Shown here: positions 23,257-32,800 of the stretch, piece after piece
Layout of the letters: each line of letters starts with the position of its first letter
How positions within the stretch are numbered: position 1 is the first letter of the stretch
Assembly: GCA_910586215.1 (NCBI GenBank)
Contig: CAJUGH010000014.1
Coordinates: 1-54,218, forward strand
Direction of reading: 5' to 3'
From: an uncultured Acetatifactor sp.
Lineage (GTDB): Bacteria; Bacillota; Clostridia; Lachnospirales; Lachnospiraceae
Length of the DNA: 54,218 bases
Translations under genes and position numbers: made by a program
Notes under the pieces: generated by a model
Databases searched by the model: none
What the model saw: the letters and a program-made list of their open reading frames with translations, nothing else
Told to the model about the DNA's origin: nothing

Positions 23257-25015
23257 GATATCCGGCTGCAGACTGCCGGAACTTATGAAAAGACTGTGGA
23301 AAAGCCGCCTGTTCGTACAGAATTTTATGCTGATCCTGGGAATCATGACATTCCTGTTTCTGGGCTTTGCCCTGTTCACCTACAGGCAGTCAGCATCTGT
23401 GTTGGAAAATGAATTTACCGCCGCCAGCCAGTACCGGCTGGAAGTGACCGCCCAGGCCATAGATAATCATCTGATGGACATGCGCTATATTGCTGCTACC
23501 CTGGACACCAACAAGATGGTACAGGCCTTCTTCGCCTATACGGATCCCGGTCTCATCTATGATGATTTCCATGGCCGGATCCAGGAGAACCTGCGGGCTT
23601 ATGTGAACAGTTACTCCTCCATTGACTCCATCTATCTGTACTCCGGGGTCTCCGGCAACATGCTCTCCTCCAATGAGAGAACCAGCCTCTCTTACTTTAG
23701 TGACCGCAACTGGATGGAGCATTTTGTGGAGGAGCCGGAGGACTTCACCTTTTTCTTCCGGGCCAAGAACAACGCTTATCCTTATCTGCTGTGCATCATG
23801 AAACAACTGCGCATAGGGGAGCAGGATGCCGCCATTGTGATCAATCTGAATCTTAGGAAACTTTCCCTCCTTGCAGAGGTGAACAGTGAACCTTACCAGG
23901 AGGTCTTCCTGGTATCTGACACAGGGGACATCCTGTACCGGAGCCACCAGAGGGAACTTGTAGAGCCTCTGGATACGATTCCGGAACTGGCCTGTTTTAC
24001 AGATACCCATGACACATTTTCCGTGCTTCGGAACCATGAGACAGCCCCATATACCTACACCCAGGTCCACTCCGAACAGTATCCCTGGAGCTATATTACC
24101 ATCACCCACCTCCAGGAATACACCACCATGCTCTCTTCCAGCAGGGCACTGCTGATGGCCTTTTTCTCTGCCCTGTTCTGTGCCATCCTGCTGATCGCCT
24201 TCTGTCTCAGTCTCCGCTCTGTAAGACCCATCCAGAATCTGCTGGCGCTTCTGGCCAACCCCCAGAACACCCTGTCCAAAGCCCTATACAATGACAGGGA
24301 GATCAGCTATATCGCCGACCAGATCACCAGTTCCATCCAGCAGAACCAGGCCTTATCAGACGAACTGACTGCCCGGCTTCACCTGCTCAACGAGACGAAG
24401 CTCCTGGCCCTGCAGTCCCAGATCAACCCCCATTTCCTCTTCAATACCTTGAACATGATCCATATCCAGGAGAGCGAAGCCCTGGGATATGACCACAAGA
24501 TTCCCAGGATCACCCTGACCCTGAGCCGCCTGCTGCGCTACGCCATAGAGTCCACGGACCTGGTGGACCTGGAGACAGAACTACAGTATACCCGGATGTA
24601 CGTCTCCATCCTGCAGGAGCGGTATGGCAATAAGCTCCATGTAGCCTATGACATCCAGAAAGATACCCTGCAGGCCAGGGTCCCGAAACTGTTCATCCAG
24701 CCCATCATTGAAAATGCCATCTTCCACGGGCTGGCAGAGAACCTAAGCGAGGACAGCACCCTGTCCCTGTCCTGCCGCCAGGAGGATGGCTTCTGCAAAG
24801 TCAGTGTCCGGGACAATGGCGTGGGCATGCCGCCAGATACCCTGGAGCATCTGCGCACCATTTTAACCGACAGCTATCCTTTGAAGGGAAGTATCGGGCT
24901 GAAGAATACTGTCACCAGGATGAGTCTGTTGTACGGGGAAGACTTCTCCATCACCATCCACAGTACCCCCGGGGAAGGCTCTGTGTTCCTGCTGTGCTTT
25001 CCCTTCTTGCAGTGA
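23237..25015 (+). CDS. YesM-type sensor histidine kinase
   Basis: A 592-residue membrane kinase. Helix 1 (about 30-50) and helix 2 (about 300-322) bracket an extracellular sensor of about 250 residues, then a HAMP-like linker. The phosphoacceptor is His399 in 'LQSQINPHFLFNTLN', the motif of the His_kinase family. The ATP-binding domain has the N box 'PIIENAIFHGL', the G1 box 'DNGVGMP' and the final 'GEGSVFLLCFP'. It would sense an extracellular oligosaccharide or the loaded binding protein and phosphorylate the regulator encoded immediately upstream. Confidence 0.93.
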   Translation: MRMQKNKISGCRLPELMKRLWKSRLFVQNFMLILGIMTFLFLGFALFTYRQSASVLENEFTAASQYRLEVTAQAIDNHLMDMRYIAATLDTNKMVQAFFAYTDPGLIYDDFHGRIQENLRAYVNSYSSIDSIYLYSGVSGNMLSSNERTSLSYFSDRNWMEHFVEEPEDFTFFFRAKNNAYPYLLCIMKQLRIGEQDAAIVINLNLRKLSLLAEVNSEPYQEVFLVSDTGDILYRSHQRELVEPLDTIPELACFTDTHDTFSVLRNHETAPYTYTQVHSEQYPWSYITITHLQEYTTMLSSSRALLMAFFSALFCAILLIAFCLSLRSVRPIQNLLALLANPQNTLSKALYNDREISYIADQITSSIQQNQALSDELTARLHLLNETKLLALQSQINPHFLFNTLNMIHIQESEALGYDHKIPRITLTLSRLLRYAIESTDLVDLETELQYTRMYVSILQERYGNKLHVAYDIQKDTLQARVPKLFIQPIIENAIFHGLAENLSEDSTLSLSCRQEDGFCKVSVRDNGVGMPPDTLEHLRTILTDSYPLKGSIGLKNTVTRMSLLYGEDFSITIHSTPGEGSVFLLCFPFLQ

Positions 25016-25098
25016 ACCTGGCCATACTGCCCCGGAGCCGTACCGGTACCAGAATCGTTACTGTGAACGGCCCTGCCTTGAACAGTACTCCAGAATCG

Positions 25099-25764
25099 TT
25101 ACCCTTTCTCCAGGTACCAGGTATCTGTCTGTCCATCCCGCACCTCTTCCTGCCGGATCAGCTTCCTGAGACATGGCTCCAGCAGAAAGGATAGCAGAAG
25201 GGTCGCCACTCCGGGAATAACCGCCACAAGCAGCGGCTCCCAGAAAAGCAGCAGCCCTGCACCTATCAGCACACCCAGTGAAAGACAGGTGACGGGCAGG
25301 TATCTTACCAGCATAACCAGGGCTGCTTCTGCCAATTTAGGCAGCTTCTCCCCGAACCGGGACAACAGCGGATATAGCCAGCAGGGTATTCCCAGAAGAA
25401 GCAGTGCCTTCAAGGCTATCAGCACCAGGAGCGCCTGATCCTGCCATTTTCCTGTATCCAGAAAAGCAAGAAACAGCGGTACATCGCTATATAACATCAT
25501 GACAGTAAAAGCCATCCACAGCACATGTACCAGGATCCCTTTCTTCAAGTTGGCCCTAAAGCTTCTTAAAAATTCCCGGACAGGATAGCTTCTCTGTCTC
25601 CTGACCGATTTCACCACGGCATAATAAAGGGCCGTACTGGCAGCCCCGGCAGTCACCACAGGAAGACAGCACAGCGCCCACAGCAGGCTCAAAAGAATCA
25701 AGTCCAGCATTTTATTGACAAAACAGAAAAACGCATTTTCGGGGTTAAATATGGCTTCCAGCAT
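25099..25764 (-). CDS. YesL-like DUF624 membrane protein
   Basis: A 221-residue protein with five to six hydrophobic segments. The opening 'NKMLDLILLSLLWALCCLPVVTAGAASTALYYAVVK' is diagnostic of the YesL/DUF624 family, whose genes accompany YesMN regulators and CUT1 sugar transporters in Firmicutes; its molecular role is unknown. It faces the kinase gene tail-to-tail. The 83-base gap contains a 13-base direct repeat (GTAACGATTCTGG on the minus strand, one copy overlapping the stop). AGGAGG precedes the ATG. Confidence 0.88.
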   Translation of the reverse strand: MLEAIFNPENAFFCFVNKMLDLILLSLLWALCCLPVVTAGAASTALYYAVVKSVRRQRSYPVREFLRSFRANLKKGILVHVLWMAFTVMMLYSDVPLFLAFLDTGKWQDQALLVLIALKALLLLGIPCWLYPLLSRFGEKLPKLAEAALVMLVRYLPVTCLSLGVLIGAGLLLFWEPLLVAVIPGVATLLLSFLLEPCLRKLIRQEEVRDGQTDTWYLEKG

Positions 25765-25832
25765 AGCAAATACCTCCTCATTTTATAGCCGTACGGTATC
25801 TATATCTTATCACAGGGAAAAGGGAAACGCCA

Positions 25833-25988
25833 TGTGCAGAGACCATCTCCATACGCAAGGGTGCATATGTCACAAAAGAGAACAAGTATTATGTTGTCCT
25901 GGACGGCAAAGCCATGAAAAACAACTCCGGCCAAGAATTCCCAGCCGAAAGGACAACGCTTTCTGTTGACTTGCCAGGTTTCCCATAA
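25833..25988 (+). pseudogene. Unidentified coding remnant
   Basis: An open frame without a start encodes 'AETISIRKGAYVTKENKYY', then 'VVLDGKAMKNNSGQEFPAE' and ends at TAA 25986-25988. The composition is that of a real protein C-terminus with beta strands, but I cannot name the family. It lies at the left end of a decayed sensor/transporter locus. Confidence 0.4.
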
Positions 25989-26019
25989 TATCCTCTTTTT
26001 ATAGGTTAGGAACTGCCAA

Positions 26020-26085
26020 GGTCTGACTCGCATGCCCCGAAGAGAATATGAGCACATGTTCTTCCAGCAGGTATGGAGTATATGA
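26020..26085 (+). pseudogene. Remnant of an AraC-type response regulator C-terminus
   Basis: The frame reads 'GLTRMPRREYEHMFFQQVW' and stops at 26083-26085. 'GLTRMPRREYE' corresponds to the 'G.TP.EYR' end of AraC DNA-binding domains. It directly precedes the kinase remnant, copying the order of the intact regulator-kinase pair at 22039-25015. The assignment rests on few residues. Confidence 0.45.
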
Positions 26086-26096
26086 AGGAGTACATA

Positions 26097-26539
26097 ATGA
26101 GAATCCTGCCGTCCTTTTCCCGCAAAGCTGCAGGCAATACTTTATTTTCTGTCATATTTTATCATATTTAGTGTCTTAATTGCGGGTTTCTTATTCGTGA
26201 TTCGCAGTCAATTGGCTAAATTATATCTGGCACAGCTTACCATCCAGTCCCAGGAGCAATCTGACAGAGGAAATCAGTGCCCTGGAGACCATCAATGCCT
26301 CCATCGGCGAAAATATGGATGTTATCCGTGCCCACTACACTTCTGACAGATGGCACCATTACCGGGCCTATACGGAGATTCTGGAATATACAGTGGGCAA
26401 GCCCTACATCAAGTCCATTATCCATTTTAGCAAAAACACAGAAGAATGTATCTCCACTGGCATCCACACAGAATACCGGGATGGCATTTTTCACATGCTC
26501 GATGGCATTTCCTTTGCCTTTGACCCTTCTCCTTTTTAA
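26097..26539 (+). pseudogene. Broken sensor histidine kinase, N-terminal sensor part
   Basis: ATG at 26097 has GAAGGAG with 6-base spacing and opens 'MRILPSFSRKAAGNTLFSV'. The frame shifts near 26158, continuing as a hydrophobic helix 'FIIFSVLIAGFLFVI', and shifts again near 26250 into 'TEEISALETINASIGENMD' and a Cache-like sensor 'YIKSIIHFSKNTEECISTG'. It ends at 26539 with no kinase domain. Two frameshifts and loss of the C-terminus show that this was a YesM-like kinase and is now inactive. Confidence 0.6.
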
Positions 26540-26612
26540 CTTCCTCTGTCTGCTTCTTGCTTTCAGCCGGACGCGGCTGTGGAAGGAAGCGCGGACAAAA
26601 AAGGAGGAAGTT

Positions 26613-26771
26613 ATGAGGTTCAAGAAAGCAGTTACCATGATATTGACAACAGCCCTGTCCCTCTCCATGCTGACAGGCTGCGGCGGGAAAGAGCCACAGG
26701 ATGGCGGCACCTATGGTATGGTACACATCCTGCCTTCATGGCTCCACTCAATCAGCGCTTCTCTTGTGTGA
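26613..26771 (+). pseudogene. Truncated solute-binding lipoprotein gene
   Basis: A strong site AAGGAGG lies 5 bases before ATG 26613. The 52-residue product starts with a lipoprotein signal 'FKKAVTMILTTALSLSMLTGCGG' (lipobox LTGC) and stops soon after. The start and signal are those of a family 1 sugar-binding protein; the remaining about 400 residues are gone. With the kinase and regulator remnants it marks a lost sugar-uptake locus. A short secreted lipopeptide could still be made. Confidence 0.6.
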
Positions 26772-26956
26772 ATGATGTGAATCTGTCTGCATTATATTTT
26801 CTGCACATTTTTTTAGCAAGAAACACTTCTATTATACACAGTTTGAACAATTGTGCCCTAAAACATCAACGCCAGGACAAAGGTAAACAAAGATTTTCCA
26901 AGAAGGGTACATTTCTACAATACCCCCTATAAAAGAATTGGATGCCTGCCTCCCCA

Positions 26957-27005
26957 GGATGCACCTTTCCATGGGATGCACCTTTCCATGGGATGCACCT
27001 TTCCC
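26957..27005 (+). repeat. 17-base tandem repeat (about 2.9 copies)
   Basis: GGATGCACCTTTCCATG occurs at 26957-26973 and 26974-26990, with a partial third at 26991-27005. It lies 45 bases upstream of the chosen start of the next gene. The rest of 26772-26975 shows nothing recognisable. Confidence 0.8.
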
Positions 27006-27050
27006 ATTCCCATGGCATATACTACCATAACGAATCTCATGAGGAATCCT

Positions 27051-28322
27051 ATGCCTGAGAATAATCCAAATACCCCCACCGGGAATCATGCAGCCTATAC
27101 AGGCTCCATGAAGATCAGTGTCGTGTCTGCCCTGGGACTGGTTCCCGTGGAAAATGCCACTGTCACCATCTCCTACACCGGAGACCCGGAAGACCCCCTG
27201 CAGGTGCTGACCACTGACAGTTCCGGCCAGACCCCCACAGTGAACCTGCCTGCCCCTCCCCTGGAGTTGTCCCTTACACCGGATAATGAGCAGCAGCCTT
27301 ACTCAGAATTCAATATCAGTGTCACCGCTGATGGGTATGAACCTGTGTTCGTATCTGGATCGGAAGTATTTGCAGATGAACTTTCCCTGCAGCCCATCCG
27401 CATGAACCCTCTGGCCGCCACGGAGGAAGATGAGAAGATCGTCATCATCCCCGCCCACACCCTGTTCGGGGAATATCCCCCTAAGATACCGGAAGACGAG
27501 ATCAAGCCCATGGCTGAAACCGGTGAAATCGTATTAAGCCGGGTGGTGATTCCGGAGTACATCATTGTACATGACGGTGTACCAAGCGATTCCACAGCGC
27601 CAAACTACTGGGTACGCTATAAGGACTATATCAAAAACGTGGCCTCCTGCGAGATCTATTCCACCTGGCCCCAGAGTACCCTCTATGCCAATATCCTGGT
27701 GATCATGTCTTTTACGCTGAACCGGGTGTATACGGAGTGGTACCGGAACCAGGGCTACAATTTCACCATCACCTCCTCCACGGCCTACGACCAGAAATGG
27801 GTGTATGGCAGGAATATTTATGAGAACATTGATTACCTGGTAGATACCATCTTCGCCAATTACCTCTCCCGGCCCGGAGTACGCCAGCCTATTTTCACCG
27901 CCTACTGTGACGGGCGCAGGGTCACTTGTTCGGGCTTAAGTCAGTGGGGATCCAAATACCTGGGGGACCAGGGCTACTCCCCCATCGAGATTATACGGTA
28001 CTACTATGGCAGTGACATGTATATCAACACGGCCACTGTCATTTCCGGCGTCCCCAGTTCCTATCCGGGCTATGAACTGGGAATCGGAGCCTCCGGGGAG
28101 AAAGTGCGCCAGTTACAGACACAGCTGAACCGGATTGCCAGGAATTATCCAGCCATTCCCACCATTGCAGCAGATGGCATCTATGGCCCGGCTACCGCAG
28201 AAGCAGTCCGCACCTTCCAGAGAATCTTCGGACTGCCCCAGTCCGGCATCACGGATTATCCCACCTGGTATGAGATCTCGGAGATCTATGTGGGTGTCAC
28301 CCGGATCGCAGAACCAGATTAA
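27051..28322 (+). CDS. Peptidoglycan-binding protein with SpoIID-like region
   Basis: A 423-residue protein of a type found in spore-forming Clostridia. Residues about 20-115 form a carboxypeptidase-regulatory-like beta-sandwich ('ALGLVPVENATVTISYTGD'). The middle has a SpoIID/amidase-enhancer-like part ending 'TCSGLSQWGSKYLGDQGYSPIEIIRYYYGSD'. The last 75 residues are a PG_binding_1 domain ('GEKVRQLQTQLNRI', 'DGIYGPATAEAVRTFQRIFGL'). There is no signal peptide, which fits a mother-cell protein acting on the spore cortex or coat. I chose 27051, with GAGGA 5 bases upstream, over earlier ATGs, one of which lies within the tandem repeat. Confidence 0.8.
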   Translation: MPENNPNTPTGNHAAYTGSMKISVVSALGLVPVENATVTISYTGDPEDPLQVLTTDSSGQTPTVNLPAPPLELSLTPDNEQQPYSEFNISVTADGYEPVFVSGSEVFADELSLQPIRMNPLAATEEDEKIVIIPAHTLFGEYPPKIPEDEIKPMAETGEIVLSRVVIPEYIIVHDGVPSDSTAPNYWVRYKDYIKNVASCEIYSTWPQSTLYANILVIMSFTLNRVYTEWYRNQGYNFTITSSTAYDQKWVYGRNIYENIDYLVDTIFANYLSRPGVRQPIFTAYCDGRRVTCSGLSQWGSKYLGDQGYSPIEIIRYYYGSDMYINTATVISGVPSSYPGYELGIGASGEKVRQLQTQLNRIARNYPAIPTIAADGIYGPATAEAVRTFQRIFGLPQSGITDYPTWYEISEIYVGVTRIAEPD

Positions 28323-28423
28323 GCAGACCTCCCTGTGGATGTCTGATGGAACTTATAGATAAAAAGGTGGGGTGCCCTATAGACATCCCACCTGACTACC
28401 AGTCACTATTATCCTGTCTGATC

Positions 28424-28657
28424 CTAAAGCCCTTCCTCCAGCTGGGCCGCTATCTCCCTAAGCTTGTCCAGTTCCCGGCTTACCAATTCCTGCGCTTCTT
28501 CTTTAGTATGCATGTAATAAAAGGATGGCGGAAATAATCCGAAGCAATTCCCCCCTGTCATATACCATTGTTCATCCATCATGCGCAGTTTCCTTCTAAG
28601 CTGTCTCTTCTCCCACCATCGTCTGAACCATCCTGCCTGCCTGTTCTCTTTTGTCAT
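28424..28657 (-). CDS. Small charged protein of unknown function (77 residues)
   Basis: A short soluble protein with a Trp/Arg/Lys-rich N-terminal half ('GWFRRWWEKRQLRRKLRMM'), a central 'GGNCFGLFPPSFYYMHTKEEA' and a C-terminal amphipathic helix of Glu/Leu. I do not recognise a family. AGGAGG is 7 bases before the ATG at 28657, which decides the start; the longer frame would contain the ribosome site itself. The positive N-terminus suggests contact with membrane or nucleic acid, as inference only. Confidence 0.55.
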   Translation of the reverse strand: MTKENRQAGWFRRWWEKRQLRRKLRMMDEQWYMTGGNCFGLFPPSFYYMHTKEEAQELVSRELDKLREIAAQLEEGL

Positions 28658-29090
28658 ATCCATGCCTCCTACCACCTTTCCAATGTACTGGCTACCAGGA
28701 TAAGCCTTATATCCATATTATTTTTACAATAATATATTCCAATTCTTATCATATATGGTACCAGATCCCGTACTATTTGTCAATATGATTTTGTCATTTT
28801 CTCTGGTTGTTTGCATGGAATGAAATTCTGCTATCAAGCAGCCGTATGTTCTGCCAGTTTTTAAAGGATAAAATTGAATGTTACACAAATCTGTAAACGC
28901 ACACACCTTGTGAAAGGTGTCCCCTTTAAGGCAAAAAATGTTACTGTTCACAGTCATGCGTTCACAGCAACGGGTACACAATGACTTGGGCAAGAACAGC
29001 CTATTTTGACGCATAGCACCCCCGTGAAAAGTAAAAAACTGCCGCACCTCATGGGTGACAGCAGTTTCTTACTTGCATTCCTGTTTCAAG
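28658..29090. other. Intergenic region without a convincing gene
   Basis: This stretch between the 77-residue gene and sod holds the sod terminator (29033-29067), a small ACACCTT/AAGGTGT hairpin near 28903-28920 and near-repeated TTCACAG words around 28948-28977. A 107-codon frame on the minus strand lacks a ribosome site and family features, so I leave it out. Confidence 0.5.
29033..29067 (-). terminator. Terminator of the superoxide dismutase gene
   Basis: AAACTGC and GCAGTTT pair around a GTCACCC...GGTG inner region, followed by TTTTTT on the minus strand, starting about 24 bases after the stop. Confidence 0.8.
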
Positions 29091-29717
29091 TCACAGCACT
29101 TCCTCATATCGCATTCCTGCCTTGCGCCAGTTGATCAGTCCAAACCATCCTTCCAGATAGTCTGCCCTCCTGTTCTGGTACTGCAGGTAATAAGCGTGTT
29201 CCCACACATCCACCAATAGAATAGGCGTATAGTCATCCAGGTCAGGAACATTCTGGTTGGCGGTCTGTACGATGGACAGTTTTCCGTCCCTGTCTGCCAC
29301 CAGGAAGGCCCAGCCTGAACCAAACTGCCCCATGGCAGCCTGTTTCATCTGTTCCTTCCACTGCTTGTAGGAACCAAAATCCCTGTCAATGGCTTCTGCC
29401 AGTGCACCTGTGGGATCCTGGCCCACCGGGCTCTTCATGGAGTCAAAATAGAGTTCATGGTTGAACACGCCCCCGCCGTTGTTCCGTATGCTGGTCCGCA
29501 CCGGGGCCGGGAGCAGGTCAATCTCTGTGAGCAGTTCTTTCAGACTCTTTCCCTGCAACTCCGGATAATCTGAAAGGGCACTGTTCAGATTGTCCACATA
29601 TGTCTTGTAGTGTTTGTCATGGTGAAAGGTCATCGTCTCCTGGTCCAGTACGGGAACCAGTGCATCATATGCATAGGGCAGGGGACGGACTACAAAAGGA
29701 TAGGTTTCTGCTTGCAT
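29091..29717 (-). CDS. sodA: Superoxide dismutase, Fe/Mn type
   Basis: A 208-residue cytoplasmic enzyme that converts superoxide to oxygen and hydrogen peroxide. The four metal ligands are visible: His in 'MTFHHDKHY', His in 'GGGVFNHELYF', and Asp and His in 'LLVDVWEHAYYLQYQN'. The opening 'FVVRPLPYAYDAL' is normal for the family. A hairpin GCATG/CATGC lies just before the GGAGGAG site. For an anaerobe this is an oxygen-tolerance gene; whether Fe or Mn is used cannot be told. Single-gene transcript with its own terminator. Confidence 0.94.
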   Translation of the reverse strand: MQAETYPFVVRPLPYAYDALVPVLDQETMTFHHDKHYKTYVDNLNSALSDYPELQGKSLKELLTEIDLLPAPVRTSIRNNGGGVFNHELYFDSMKSPVGQDPTGALAEAIDRDFGSYKQWKEQMKQAAMGQFGSGWAFLVADRDGKLSIVQTANQNVPDLDDYTPILLVDVWEHAYYLQYQNRRADYLEGWFGLINWRKAGMRYEEVL

Positions 29718-29850
29718 CTTACTCCTCCATCTGCATGCTTTTACATGCGTTTTATGATCCCGATTATTTTATGCAGATTTTTCCTTTTTATACCCATCCC
29801 TCATGGATAACATACCACGCTTGACAAAAACGCTAAAATGGGCAGCCACC

Positions 29851-32800
29851 TTACAGCTTCGCAATGTCCACCAGTGACAGTTCCCTGCCCTCATTCTCCA
29901 GGCTGGTCACAAGGGCCCTGGCCGTGTCCATGGCCGTGATGCAGTAGATTCCTGTCTCTATGGCAGTGCGGCGGATCAGGAAACCGTCCCTGGACTTATC
30001 CCTGCCCTGGGTGGGTGTGTCGATGACCAGGTCGATCCTGTGTCCCAGAATCAAGTCCATCACCGTGGGAGATTCCTGGGATATCTTATTCACCTTCCTG
30101 GCCTTGACCCCTGCTTCGTTCAAGGCTGCCGCCGTGCTTCTGGTAGCATAGATGGTATAACCCAGCTTCTCGAACCGGCGTCCGATCTCTATGGCCTCCC
30201 CTTTGTCTGCATCCTTCACGGTGATGATCATCTGCTTATGTCTGGGCAGGCTCACTCCTGCACCCAGGAATGCTTTGTACAGCGCTTCATGGAAAGATTT
30301 CGCAATCCCCAGGCACTCACCAGTGGACTTCATCTCCGGCCCTAAGCTGATCTCTGCCCCCCGGATCTTCTCGAAGGAGAACACTGGCATCTTGATAGCA
30401 TAATATTCTGCCTCCGGCTGCAGGCCTGGTCTGTAGCCCAGTTCCCGTATGGTCTTACCCAGGATCACTTCCGTGGCCAGATCCACAATGGGAATCCCTG
30501 TCACCTTGCTGATATAAGGCACAGTCCGGGAGGACCTGGGATTGACTTCTATCACATACACATCCTCCCCAATGGCAATAAACTGGATATTGATCAGTCC
30601 TTTTACATGCAAGGCCTTCGCCAGCCTCCTGGTGTACTCGGCAATCTTGTCCTTCACCAGTTTTCCAATGGTATGTGCAGGATATACGGAGATACTGTCC
30701 CCGGAATGAACACCTGTCCGCTCAATATGCTCCATGATGCCGGGAATCAGGATGTCCGTCCCATCACACACGGCATCCACCTCAATCTCCTTGCCCTGGA
30801 GATACTTATCCACCAGGATGGGATGGTCCTGGGCAATGCGGTTGATAATTGCCATGAACTCTTCGATCTCTTCGTCAGAGAGGGCAATCTGCATGCCCTG
30901 CCCACCCAGCACATAGGAGGGGCGCACCAGCACCGGATATCCCAGGCGGTTTGCCACTGCCTTGGCCTCCCCGGCCGTGTAGACCGTGCCCCCTGCTGCC
31001 CGGGGAATCCCGGTCTCCTCCAGAATCTTGTCGAACAGCTCCCTGTCTTCTGCCGCATCCACATCCTCTGCCTTTGTTCCCAGGATAGGTACCCCCATTT
31101 CCATCAGGCTCTCCGTAAGCTTGATGGCTGTCTGGCCCCCGAACTGCACCACTGCCCCATCCGGCTTCTCGATCCTTACAATAGATTCCACATCCTCCGG
31201 GGTCAGTGGTTCAAAGTAAAGCTTGTCCGCAATGTCAAAGTCCGTGCTCACCGTCTCCGGATTGTTGTTGACAATGATAGTCTCGAAGCCAGCCCTGGAA
31301 AAGGCCCAGGTGGCATGTACCGAACAATAGTCAAACTCAATGCCCTGTCCGATGCGGATGGGGCCGGAACCCAGCACCAGCACTTTCTTTTTAGCGGCAG
31401 GCTCCCCCACACTGGCCTCACAGGCCCCGCCATACACAGAATAGTAGTACGGCGTGGACGCGGCGAACTCTGCTGCACAGGTATCCACCATCCTGTAGGC
31501 TGCACGGATACCATACTCCTGCCTGAGGGCCTTGATCTCCTTCTCTCCCTTTCCGGTCAGCCTTCCGATTACGCTGTCCGGAAACTGAATCCGCTTGGCC
31601 TCCTTCAGCAGTTCCGGTGTCAGTTCCCGGGTGCGCAGGGCCTGCTCCATCTCCACCAGTATGGCAATCTTGTCCAGGAACCACACATCAATGCTGGTAA
31701 GGGCATGGATCTCCTCATAGCCCATGCCCTTGCGCAGGGCCTCCGCGATCACCCAGATCCGCTGGTCGTCCACCACCTTCAGCCGCTCCTGCAGATCTTC
31801 CAGGGACAGGGCGCTGAAATCATAGCTTCCCAGGCAGTCCACATGCTGCTCCAGGGAACGGATGGCTTTCATCAAGGCACCCTCAAAATTGTCGCAGATG
31901 CTCATGACCTCACCGGTAGCCTTCATCTGGGTGGTCAGTGTCCGCTTTGCCGTAAGGAATTTGTCAAAAGGAAGTCTTGGAATCTTCACCACACAGTAGT
32001 CCAGGGCAGGCTCAAAGCTGGCATATGTCTTCCGGGTAATGGCATTGGGGATCTCATCCAGGGTATAGCCCAGGGCGATCTTGGCCGCCACTTTTGCAAT
32101 GGGATAGCCCGTGGCCTTGGAAGCCAGGGCCGAGGAGCGGCTCACCCTGGGATTTACCTCGATCACACAGTACTCGAAGCTGGTGGGATGCAGGGCAAAC
32201 TGCACATTACAGCCCCCTGTGATCTGTAGTTCATCTATAATATGCAGAGCCGATGTCCGAAGCATCTGGTATTCCTTGTCGCTAAGGGTCTGGGAAGGTG
32301 CTACCACGATACTGTCGCCAGTGTGTACCCCCACCGGGTCAATGTTCTCCATATTACACACAGTGATACAGTTTCCCGCACTATCCCGCATGACCTCATA
32401 TTCAATTTCTTTCCAGCCTGCAATACAGCGCTCCACCAGCACCTGGCCCACCCGGGAGAGACGCAGCCCATTCTCTAAGATCTCCTCCAACTGTGCCTGG
32501 TTGTGGGCAATCCCGCCGCCGGATCCCCCCAGGGTGTAGGCAGGACGCAGTACCACCGGGTAGCCGATGGAATTGGTGAAATGGATGCCCTCCTGGATGG
32601 TCTCCACCACCTGGGAGGCCGCACAGGGTTCCCCGATCCGCTCCATCAGATCCTTGAACTCCTGCCGCCCTTCCGCATTGCGGATGGTGGCTGCCGTGGT
32701 GCCCAGAAGTTTCACCCCGTGGGCTGCCAAAAAGCCCGACTCCTCCAGTTCCATCCCCAGGTTTAAGCCCGCCTGTCCCCCCAGGGTGGGCAGGATGCTG

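Noticed and set aside
28724..29047. 107-codon frame on the minus strand between the 77-residue gene and sod
   Set aside because: No ribosome site, AT-rich with odd composition, and it begins in the sod terminator.
30607..32229. Open frame of 540 codons on the plus strand
   Set aside because: Antisense to carB, with no ribosome site and no recognisable domain.
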